The translations under genes were made by a program, and so were the position numbers. A stretch of DNA of 64,000 nt from Halichondria panicea (taxonomy: Eukaryota; Porifera; Demospongiae; Suberitida; Halichondriidae): NCBI RefSeq assembly GCF_963675165.1, contig NC_087382.1:1302001-1366000 (forward strand). The letters run 5' to 3'. Shown piece by piece: positions 13,401-25,400 of the stretch (position 1 is its first letter; every line of letters starts with the position of its first letter). The notes under the pieces were generated by a model, which worked only from the letters and a program-made list of their open reading frames with translations, did no database searches and was not told the origin of the DNA.

Positions 13401-16400
13401 GTACCTCCAATCCTCTGATATAGAGTAAAATCTTCTGGACAAATGTTTTAATTGACCGGACAATCTTCCTCTGGTGTTATACTGCATGTATCGTTAATGT
13501 TAACATGCACTAGCTCTTCTACTCATGTGGTGTACAGCAGTCAATGATTGTATAGTACATGCCAGGACTGGAGCACTCTTCTGCTCATGTGGTGTACAGC
13601 AGTCAATGATTGTATAGTACATGCCAGGACTGGAGCACTCTTCTGCTCATGTGGTGTACAGCAGTCAATGATTGTATAGTACATGCCAGGACTGGAGCAC
13701 TCTTCTGCTCATGTGGTGTACAGCAGTCAATGATTGTATAGTGCATGCCAGGACTGGAGCACTCTTCTGCTCATGTGGTGTACACCAGTCAATGATTGTA
13801 TAGTGCATGCCAGGACTGGAGCACTCTTCTGCTCATGTGGTGTACAGCAGTCAATGATTGTATAGTGCATGCCAGGACTGGAGCACTCTTCTGCTCATGT
13901 GGTGTACAGCAGTCAATGATTGTATAGTGCATGCCAGGACTGGAGCACTCTTCTGCTCATGTGGTGTACAGCAGTCAATGATTGTATAGTGCATGCCAGG
14001 ACTGGAGCACTCTTCTGCTCATGTGGTGTACAGCAGTCAATGATTGTATAGTGCATGCCAGGACTGGAGCACTCTTCTGCTCATGTGGTGTACAGCAGTC
14101 AATGATTGTATAGTGCATGCCAGGACTGGAGCACTCTTCTGCTCATGTGGTGTACAGCAGTCAATGATTGTATAGTGCATGCCAGGACTGGAGCACTCTT
14201 CTGCTCATGTGGTGTACAGCAGTCAATGATTGTATAGTGCATGCCAGGACTGGAGCACTCTTCTGCTCATGTGGTGTACAGCAATCAATGATTGTATAGT
14301 ACATGCCAGGACTGGAGCACTCTTCTGCTCGTGTGGTGTACAGCAGTCAATGATTGTATAGTGCATGCCAGGACTGGAGCACTCTTCTGCTGGTGTGGTG
14401 TACAGCAGTCAATGATTGTATAGTGCATGCCAGGACTGGAGCACTCTTCTGCTCGTGTGGTGTACAGCAGTCAATGATTGTATAGTGCATGCCAGGACTG
14501 GAGCACTCTTCTGCTCTTGTGGTGTACAGCAGTCAATGATTGTATAGTGCATGCCAGGACTGGAGCACTCTTCTGCTCATGTGGTGTACAGCAGTCAATG
14601 ATTGTATAGTGCATGCCAGGACTGGAGCACTCTTCTGCTCATGTGGTGTACAGCAGTCAATGATTGTATAGTGCATGCCAGGACTGGAGCACTCTTCTGC
14701 TCATGTGGTGTACAGCAGTCAATGATTGTATAGTCTTGCCAGGACTGGAGCACTCTTCTGCTCATGTGGTGTACAGCAGTCAATGATTGTATAGTGCATG
14801 CCAGGACTGGAGCACTCTTCTGCTCATGTGGTGTACAGCAGTCAATGATTGTATAGTCTTGCCAGGACTGGAGCACTCTTCTGCTCATGTGGTGTACAGC
14901 AGTCAATGATTGTATAGTACATGCCAGGACTGGAGCACTCTTCTGCTCATGTGGTGTACAGCAGTCAATGATTGTATAGTACATGCCAGGACTGGAGCAC
15001 TCTTCTACTCATGTGGTGTACAGCAGTCAATGATTGTATAGTACATGCCAGGACTGGAGCACTCTTCTGCTCATGTGGTGTACAGCAGTCAATGATTGTA
15101 TAGTACATGCCAGGACTGGAGCACTCTTCTGCTCATGTGGTGTACAGCAGTCAATGATTGTATAGTCTTGCCAGGACTGGAGCACTCTTCTGCTCATGTG
15201 GTGTACAGCAGTCAATGATTGTATAGTCTTGCCAGGACTGGAGCACTCTTCTGCTCATGTGGTGTACAGCAGTCAATGATTGTATAGTGCATGCCAGGAC
15301 TGGAGCACTCTTCTACTCATGTGGTGTACAGCAGTCAATGATTGTATAGTGCATGCCAGGACTGGAGCACTCTTCTGCTCATGTGGTGTACAGCAGTCAA
15401 TGATTGTATAGTACATGCCAGGACTGGAGCACTCTTCTGCTCATGTGGTGTACAGCAGTCAATGATTGTATAGTACATGCCAGGACTGGAGCACTCTTCT
15501 TTTCATGTGGTGTACACCAGTCAATGATTGTATAGTACATGCCAGGACTGGAGCACTCTTCTGCTCATGTGGTGTACACCAGTCAATGATTGTATAGTAC
15601 ATGCCAGGACTGGAGCACTCTTCTGCTCATGTACAGCAGTCAATGATTGTATAGTGCATGCCAGGACTGGAGCACTCTTCTGCTCATGTAGTGTACAGCA
15701 GTCAATGATTGTATAGTACATGCCAGGACTGGAGCACTCTTCTGCTCATGTGGTGTACAGCAGTCAATGATTGTATAGTACATGCCAGGACTGGAGCACT
15801 CTTCTGCTCATGTGGTGTACAGCAGTCAATGATTGTATAGTCATGCCAGGACTGGAGCACTGCATGAGATTACTTCTCTTCACACAGGCTGATGGTAACG
15901 GTCAAGTTTATACTCAAAGAGCTGATAAATCTGCTGATTTAAAACCACACATCATGTATGAGGGGTCCCTGTCATCAGAAAGTCTCCAACACTCAGCAGA
16001 TCCAGTCCATAGACTAGGAGCTACATCAGCTGATACTGAGGACAGTCAACTTCATACTAGAAGAGGTAAATTCACTGATGATCAGATAAAGTAACGTACG
16101 AATGTACCACAGCAGGTTATTTTCGTATGGGGGAAATTTTTTTGTATTGTATAGAGCATCATACAAAAATTAAAACTACGAAACTAGTTTACCCGGAATA
16201 TGTTTTACCGTAACTATCCTGAGCTAAATATTTTATTGGGCATTTCATACGAACAAAAATTAACCGTTATACAGAGTATATATATTGTGCCATGTAATAC
16301 TCTGTTGCCTTGAAGCCATTTGCTGCATGACTCAAGTGAATGTACCAAAGGAAGTCATATTTCTGTATGCCATGTATACAGAACTGACCACAGTGCAATA

Positions 16401-19400
16401 TGTCATATAATTATTGGCACTGCTATTCCTTTGATCTCTGAGGTCAAAAAGCAACAATTGTTCACGCCATTAATTACTTGCTTAGGTTCTAGTGATTTGT
16501 CTGCTCTAAGGAACATTGTAGACACTGCAATCACTGGACAACTGGAGCACCAAATGAAGTATGGAGATGCTCACATACAGGTACGTATCATAGCTATAAT
16601 TATATACTTCAATGTCTGCTAAAACTGATGTCTATATAAGTTTGCTAAGTCTTAAAGGGTCCAAACCATTTCCTTTATGTGCCACGTGGCAAAAATCGGG
16701 TGATTTAATAATGTGTACCCTTGTACCCTAGTCCACTTAAATGTTGTTGATTTGCCTGGATTGGGCTGTCTGTTAGTGGGTCTAGTTACTATGGTTTCCG
16801 CCATGTGTAGGATCCAGGGACTACCAGCCTCCATGAGTTGATGGTCAAGCAGGGAGTCACTGACGAGCAGTTGGATCAAAAGATTGCTCAAGATGACCTT
16901 ACTCTAGTAGCTATGCACTTTGATAATGTGGAGCTCTACCTCAACCCAATGAAGTTGACTGACAATGAAAAAGCTGGCGTGAAGAGAGACGCTTTTGTTA
17001 GTGGCAATCTAGTGGCAGTGATCAACTGTTTGTCAATCTGGAGGGGTCACGAACCCAGCGAAGCAACCTTCAGAGCACTGATTAGGATCTTATTGGATCT
17101 GAGGAAGGAAGAGATTGCTACCAGGATTTGTCAGTACTTGGTAAATTGTTATGTCAGCACATAAAAATTATTGCACAGTTTTATATAATTATGGGCCGCT
17201 GCATGTATACATGCAGTGTACGTACTGTACTGTGTTATAATTATGATGGGATATACTGTATTATATAGCGGATAATTTTCGTGGGGCAAAAAATTGGTTT
17301 ATCTGGAAAACAGTGATTTTCGTGAGCATAGATTTCGTTAACTTCATTGGATGCGTTACGGTAAGCCACGCCTACATTTTCATGAGGAACATTTTTATGT
17401 AGACCAGCTTGCCCGCAAAAATAACGCCACGAAAATTACCCGCTATATACGGCAGTGAGGGTCAACAATAATTATATCTGGACTTTAATTGGATTCCAAT
17501 TGTCTTATTCTTCCTTTGGTACCTTCAATCCTCTGATATACAGTAAAATCTTCTGGACGCATGTTTTAATTGACCGGACAATCTTCCTCTGGTGTTATAC
17601 TGCATGTATCGTTAATGTTAACATGCACTAGCTCTTCTGCTCATGTAGTGTACGCGCAGTCAATGATTGTATAGTACATGCCAGGACTGGAGCACTCTTC
17701 TGCTCATGTGGTGTACAGCATTCAATGATTGTATAGTACATGCCAGGACTGGAGCACTCTTCTGCTCATGTGGTGTACAGCAGTCAATGATTGTATAGTA
17801 CATGCCAGGACTGGAGCACTCTTCTGCTCATGTGGTGTACAGCAGTCAATGATTGTATAGTCATGCCAGGACTGGAGCACTCTTCTGCTCATGTGGTGTA
17901 CATGCAGTCAATGATTGTATAGTACATGCCAGGACTGGAGCACTCTTCTGCTCATGTGGTGTACAGCAGTCAATGATTGTATAGTACATGCCAGGACTGG
18001 AGCACTCTTCTGCTCATGTGGTGTACACCAGTCAATGATTGTATAGTACATGCCAGGACTGGAGCACTCTTCTGCTCATGTGGTGTACACCAGTCAATGA
18101 TTGTATAGTACATGCCAGGACTGGAGCACTCTTCTGCTCATGTGGTGTACACCAGTCAATGATTGTATAGTACATGCCAGGACTGGAGCACTCTTCTGCT
18201 CATGTGGTGTACAGCAGTCAATGATTGTATAGTCATGCCAGGACTGGAGCACTCTTCTGCTCATGTGGTGTACAGCAGTCAATGATTGTATAGTACATGC
18301 CAGGACTGGAGCACTCTTCTGCTCATGTGGTGTACAGCAGTCAATGATTGTATAGTACATGCCAGGACTGGAGCACTCTTCTGCTCATGTGGTGTACAGC
18401 AGTCAATGATTGTATAGTACATGCCAGGACTGGAGCACTCTTCTGCTCATGTGGTGTACAGCAGTCAAATTGTATAGTCATGCCAGGACTGGAGCACTCT
18501 TCTGCTCATGTGGTGTACAGCAGTCAATGATTGTATAGTACATGCCAGGACTGGAGCACTCTTCTGCTCATGTGGTGTACAGCAGTCAATGATTGTATAG
18601 TACATGCCAGGACTGGAGCACTCTTCTGCTCATGTGGTGTACACCAGTCAATGATTGTATAGTACATGCCAGGACTGGAGCACTCTTCTGCTCATGTGGT
18701 GTACACCAGTCAATGATTGTATAGTACATGCCAGGACTGGAGCACTCTTCTGCTCATGTGGTGTACAGCAGTCAATGATTGTATAGTCATGCCAGGACTG
18801 GAGCACTCTTCTGCTCATGTGGTGTACAGCAGTCAATGATTGTATAGTACATGCCAGGACTGGAGCACTCTTCTGCTCATGTGGTGTACAGCAGTCAATG
18901 ATTGTATAGTACATGCCAGGACTGGAGCACTCTTCTGCTCATGTGGTGTACATGCAGTCAATGATTGTATAGTACATGCCAGGACTGGAGCACTCTTCTG
19001 CTCATGTGGTGTACAGCAGTCAATGATTGTATAGTACATGCCAGGACTGGAGCACTCTTCTGCTCATGTGGTGTACACCAGTCAATGATTGTATAGTACA
19101 TGCCAGGACTGGAGCACTCTTCTGCTCATGTGGTGTACACCAGTCAATGATTGTATAGTACATGCCAGGACTGGAGCACTCTTCTGCTCATGTGGTGTAC
19201 ACCAGTCAATGATTGTATAGTACATGCCAGGACTGGAGCACTCTTCTGCTCATGTGGTGTACAGCAGTCAATGATTGTATAGTCATGCCAGGACTGGAGC
19301 ACTCTTCTGCTCATGTGGTGTACAGCAGTCAATGATTGTATAGTACATGCCAGGACTGGAGCACTCTTCTGCTCATGTGGTGTACAGCAGTCAATGATTG

Positions 19401-22400
19401 TATAGTACATGCCAGGACTGGAGCACTCTTCTGCTCATGTGGTGTACAGCAGTCAATGATTGTATAGTACATGCCAGGACTGGAGCACTCTTCTGCTCAT
19501 GTGGTGTACAGCAGTCAAATTGTATAGTCATGCCAGGACTGGAGCACTCTTCTGCTCATGTGGTGTACAGCAGTCAATGATTGTATAGTACATGCCAGGA
19601 CTGGAGCACTCTTCTGCTCATGTGGTGTACAGCAGTCAATGATTGTATAGTACATGCCAGGACTGGAGCACTCTTCTGCTCATGTGGTGTACACCAGTCA
19701 ATGATTGTATAGTACATGCCAGGACTGGAGCACTCTTCTGCTCATGTGGTGTACACCAGTCAATGATTGTATAGTACATGCCAGGACTGGAGCACTCTTC
19801 TGCTCATGTGGTGTACAGCAGTCAATGATTGTATAGTCATGCCAGGACTGGAGCACTCTTCTGCTCATGTGGTGTACAGCAGTCAATGATTGTATAGTAC
19901 ATGCCAGGACTGGAGCACTCTTCTGCTCATGTGGTGTACAGCAGTCAATGATTGTATAGTACATGCCAGGACTGGAGCACTCTTCTGCTCATGTGGTGTA
20001 CAGCAGTCAATGATTGTATAGTACATGCCAGGACTGGAGCACTCTTCTGCTCATGTGGTGTACACCAGCCAATGATTGTATAGTACATGCCAGGACTGGA
20101 GCACTCTTCTGCTCATGTGGTGTACAGCAGTCAATGATTGTATAGTCATGCCAGGACTGGAGCACTCTTCTGCTCATGTGGTGTACAGCAGTCAATGATT
20201 GTATAGTCATGCCAGGACTGGAGCACTCTTCTGCTCATGTGGTGTACAGCAGTCAATGATTGTATAGTGCATGCCAGGACTGGAGCACTCTTCTACTCAT
20301 GTGGTGTACAGCAGTCAATGATTGTATAGTACATGCCAGGACTGGAGCACTCTTCTGCTCATGTGGTGTACAGCAGTCAATGATTGTATAGTCATGCCAG
20401 GACTGGAGCACTCTTCTGCTCATGTGGTGTACAGCAGTCAATGATTGTATAGTCATGCCAGGACTGGAGCACTCTTCTGCTCATGTGGTGTACACCAGTC
20501 AATGATTGTATAGTACATGCCAGGACTGGAGCACTCTTCTGCTCATGTGGTGTACAGCAGTCAATGATTGTATAGTCATGCCAGGACTGGAGCACTCTTC
20601 TGCTCATGTGGTGTACACCAGTCAATGATTGTATAGTACATGCCAGGACTGGAGCACTCTTCTGCTCATGTGGTGTACAGCAGTCAATGATTGTATAGTA
20701 CATGCCAGGACTGGAGCACTCTTCTGCTCATGTGGTGTACAGCAGTCAATGATTGTATAGTACATGCCAGGACTGGAGCACTCTTCTGCTCATGTGGTGT
20801 ACAGCATGCAGTCAATGATTGTATAGTACATGCCAGGACTGGAGCACTCTTCTGCTCATGTGGTGTACAGCATGCAGTCAATGATTGTATAGTCATGCCA
20901 GGACTGGAGCACTCTTCTGCTCATGTGGTGTACAGCAGTCAATGATTGTATAGTCATGCCAGGACTGGAGCACTCTTCTGCTCATGTGGTGTACAGCAGT
21001 CAATGATTGTATAGTACATGCCAGGACTGGAGCACTCTTCTGCTCATGTGGTGTACACCAGTCAATGATTGTATAGTCATGCCAGGACTGGAGCACTCTT
21101 CTGCTCATGTGGTGTACAGCAGTCAATGATTGTATAGTGCATGCCAGGACTGGAGCACTCTTCTGCTCATGTGGTGTACACCAGTCAATGATTGTATAGT
21201 ACATGCCAGGACTGGAGCACTCTTCTGCTCATGTACAGCAGTCAATGATTGTATAGTGCATGCCAGGACTGGAGCACTCTTCTGCTCATGTACAGCAGTC
21301 AATGATTGTATAGTCATGCCAGGACTGGAGCACTCTTCTGCTCATGTGGTGTACACCAGTCAATGATTGTATAGTACATGCCAGGACTGGAGCACTCTTC
21401 TGCTCATGTGGTGTACAGCAGTCAATGATTGTATAGTACATGCCAGGACTGGAGCACTCTTCTGCTCATGTGGTGTACACCAGTCAATGATTGTATAGTC
21501 ATGCCAGGACTGGAGCACTCTTCTGCTCATGTGGTGTACAGCAGTCAATGATTGTATAGTACATGCCAGGACTGGAGCACTCTTCTGCTCATGTAGTGTA
21601 CAGCAGTCAATGATTGTATAGTACATGCCAGGACTGGAGCACTCTTCTGCTCATGTGGTGTACAGCAGTCAATGATTGTATAGTACATGCCAGGACTGGA
21701 GCACTCTTCTGCTCATGTGGTGTACAGCAGTCAATGATTGTATAGTACATGCCAGGACTGGAGCACTCTTCTGCTCATGTGGTGTACAGCAGTCAATGAT
21801 TGTATAGTACATGCCAGGACTGGAGCACTCTTCTTTTCATGTGGTGTACACCAGTCAATGATTGTATAGTACATGCCAGGACTGGAGCACTCTTCTGCTC
21901 ATGTGGTGTACACCAGTCAATGATTGTATAGTACATGCCAGGACTGGAGCACTCTTCTGCTCATGTACAGCAGTCAATGATTGTATAGTGCATGCCAGGA
22001 CTGGAGCACTCTTCTGCTCATGTAGTGTACAGCAGTCAATGATTGTATAGTACATGCCAGGACTGGAGCACTCTTCTGCTCATGTGGTGTACAGCAGTCA
22101 ATGATTGTATAGTACATGCCAGGACTGGAGCACTCTTCTGCTCATGTGGTGTACAGCAGTCAATGATTGTATAGTCATGCCAGGACTGGAGCACTGCATG
22201 AGATTACTTCTCTTCACACAGGCTGATGGTAACGGTCAAGTTTATACTCAAAGAGCTGATAAATCTGCTGATTTAAAACCACACATCATGTATGAGGGGT
22301 CCCTGTCATCAGAAAGTCTCCAACACTCAGCAGATCCAGTCCATAGACTAGGAGCTACATCAGCTGATACTGAGGACAGTCAACTTCATACTAGAAGAGG

Positions 22401-25400
22401 TAAATTCACTGATGATCAGATAAAGTAACGTACGAATGTACCACAGCAGGTTATTTTCGTATGGGGGAAATTTTTTTGTATTGTATAGAGCATCATACAA
22501 AAATTAAAACTACGAAACTAGTTTACCCGGAATATGTTTTACCGTAACTATCCTGAGCTAAATATTTTATTGGGCATTTCATACGAACAAAAATTAACCG
22601 TTATACAGAGTATATATATTGTGCCATGTAATACTCTGTTGCCTTGAAGCCATTTGCTGCATGACTCAAGTGAATGTACCAAAGGAAGTCATATTTCTGT
22701 ATGCCATGTATACAGAACTGACCACAGTGCAATATGTCATATAATTATTGGCACTGCTATTCCTTTGATCTCTGAGGTCAAAAAGCAACAATTGTTCACG
22801 CCATTAATTACTTGCTTAGGTTCTAGTGATTTGTCTGCTCTAAGGAACATTGTAGACACTGCAATCACTGGACAACTGGAGCACCAAATGAAGTATGGAG
22901 ATGCTCACATACAGGTACGTATCATAGCTATAATTATATACTTCAATGTCTGCTAAAACTGATGTCTATATAAGTTTGCTAAGTCTTAAAGGGTCCAAAC
23001 CATTTCCTTTATGTGCCACGTGGCAAAAATCGGGTGATTTAATAATGTGTACCCTTGTACCCTAGTCCACTTAAATGTTGTTGATTTGCCTGGATTGGGC
23101 TGTCTGTTAGTGGGTCTAGTTACTATGGTTTCCGCCATGTGTAGGATCCAGGGACTACCAGCCTCCATGAGTTGATGGTCAAGCAGGGAGTCACTGACGA
23201 GCAGTTGGATCAAAAGATTGCTCAAGATGACCTTACTCTAGTAGCTATGCACTTTGATAATGTGGAGCTCTACCTCAACCCAATGAAGTTGACTGACAAT
23301 GAAAAAGCTGGCGTGAAGAGAGACGCTTTTGTTAGTGGCAATCTAGTGGCAGTGATCAACTGTTTGTCAATCTGGAGGGGTCACGAACCCAGCGAAGCAA
23401 CCTTCAGAGCACTGATTAGGATCTTATTGGATCTGAGGAAGGAAGAGATTGCTACCAGGATTTGTCAGTACTTGGTAAATTGTTATGTCAGCACATAAAA
23501 ATTATTGCACAGTTTTATATAATTATGGGCCGCTGCATGTATACATGCAGTGTACGTACTGTACTGTGTTATAATTATGATGGGATATACTGTATTATAT
23601 AGCGGATAATTTTCGTGGGGCAAAAAATTGGTTTATCTGGAAAACAGTGATTTTCGTGAGCATAGATTTCGTTAACTTCATTGGATGCGTTACGGTAAGC
23701 CACGCCTACATTTTCATGAGGAACATTTTTATGTAGACCAGCTTGCCCGCAAAAATAACGCCACGAAAATTACCCGCTATATACGGCAGTGAGGGTCAAC
23801 AATAATTATATCTGGACTTTAATTGCATTCCAATTGTCTTATTCTTCCTTTGGTACCTTCAATCCTCTGATATACAGTAAAATCTTCTGGACGCATGTTT
23901 TAATTGACCGGACAATCTTCCTCTGGTGTTATACTGCATGTATCGTTAATGTTAACATGCACTAGCTCTTCTGCTCATGTAGTGTACGCGCAGTCAATGA
24001 TTGTATAGTACATGCCAGGACTGGAGCACTCTTCTGCTCATGTGGTGTACAGCAGTCAATGATTGTATAGTACATGCCAGGACTGGAGCACTCTTCTGCT
24101 CATGTGGTGTACAGCAGTCAATGATTGTATAGTACATGCCAGGACTGGAGCACTCTTCTGCTCATGTGGTGTACACCAGTCAATGATTGTATAGTACATG
24201 CCAGGACTGGAGCACTCTTCTGCTCATGTGGTGTACACCAGTCAATGATTGTATAGTACATGCCAGGACTGGAGCACTCTTCTGCTCATGTGGTGTACAG
24301 CAGTCAATGATTGTATAGTACATGCCAGGACTGGAGCACTCTTCTGCTCATGTGGTGTACAGCATGCAGTCAATGATTGTATAGTCAGTCATGCCAGGAC
24401 TGGAGCACTCTTCTGCTCATGTGGTGTACAGCAGTCAATGATTGTATAGTACATGCCAGGACTGGAGCACTCTTCTGCTCATGTGGTGTACAGCAGTCAA
24501 TGATTGTATAGTCATGCCAGGACTGGAGCACTCTTCTGCTCATGTGGTGTACAGCAGTCAATGATTGTATAGTCATGCCAGGACTGGAGCACTCTTCTGC
24601 TCATGTGGTGTACAGCAGTCAATGATTGTATAGTCATGCCAGGACTGGAGCACTCTTCTGCTCATGTGGTGTACAGCAGTCAATGATTGTATAGTACATG
24701 CCAGGACTGGAGCACTCTTCTGCTCATGTGGTGTACAGCAGTCAATGATTGTATAGTGCATGCCAGGACTGGAGCACTCTTCTGCTCATGTGGTGTACAG
24801 CAGTCAATGATTGTATAGTGCATGCCAGGACTGGAGCACTCTTCTGCTCATGTGGTGTACAGCAGTCAATGATTGTATAGTGCATGCCAGGACTGGAGCA
24901 CTCTTCTGCTCATGTGGTGTACAGCAGTCAATGATTGTATAGTGCATGCCAGGACTGGAGCACTCTTCTGCTCATGTGGTGTACAGCAGTCAATGATTGT
25001 ATAGTGCATGCCAGGACTGGAGCACTCTTCTGCTCATGTGGTGTACAGCAGTCAATGATTGTATAGTGCATGCCAGGACTGGAGCACTCTTCTGCTCATG
25101 TGGTGTACAGCAGTCAATGATTGTATAGTGCATGCCAGGACTGGAGCACTCTTCTGCTCATGTGGTGTACAGCAGTCAATGATTGTATAGTGCATGCCAG
25201 GACTGGAGCACTCTTCTGCTCATGTGGTGTACAGCAGTCAATGATTGTATAGTCATGCCAGGACTGGAGCACTCTTCTGCTCATGTGGTGTACAGCAGTC
25301 AATGATTGTATAGTGCATGCCAGGACTGGAGCACTCTTCTGCTCATGTGGTGTACAGCAGTCAATGATTGTATAGTCATGCCAGGACTGGAGCACTCTTC

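Larger units (their letters stand above)
15500..24050 (+). repeat. Direct duplication, offset 6334 bp (copy A about 15500-17700, copy B about 21834-24034)
   Basis: Positions throughout copy A recur 6334 bp later: exon starts 15888/22222, 16486/22820 and 16811/23145, and the array irregularity TTCTTTTCATGTGG at about 15498/21832. Unique sequence of about 2.2 kb differs by only a base or two (for example G to C near 17492/23826). The duplication breakpoints fall inside the 62-bp arrays, consistent with unequal exchange between them. An assembly duplication is also possible. Confidence 0.9.
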
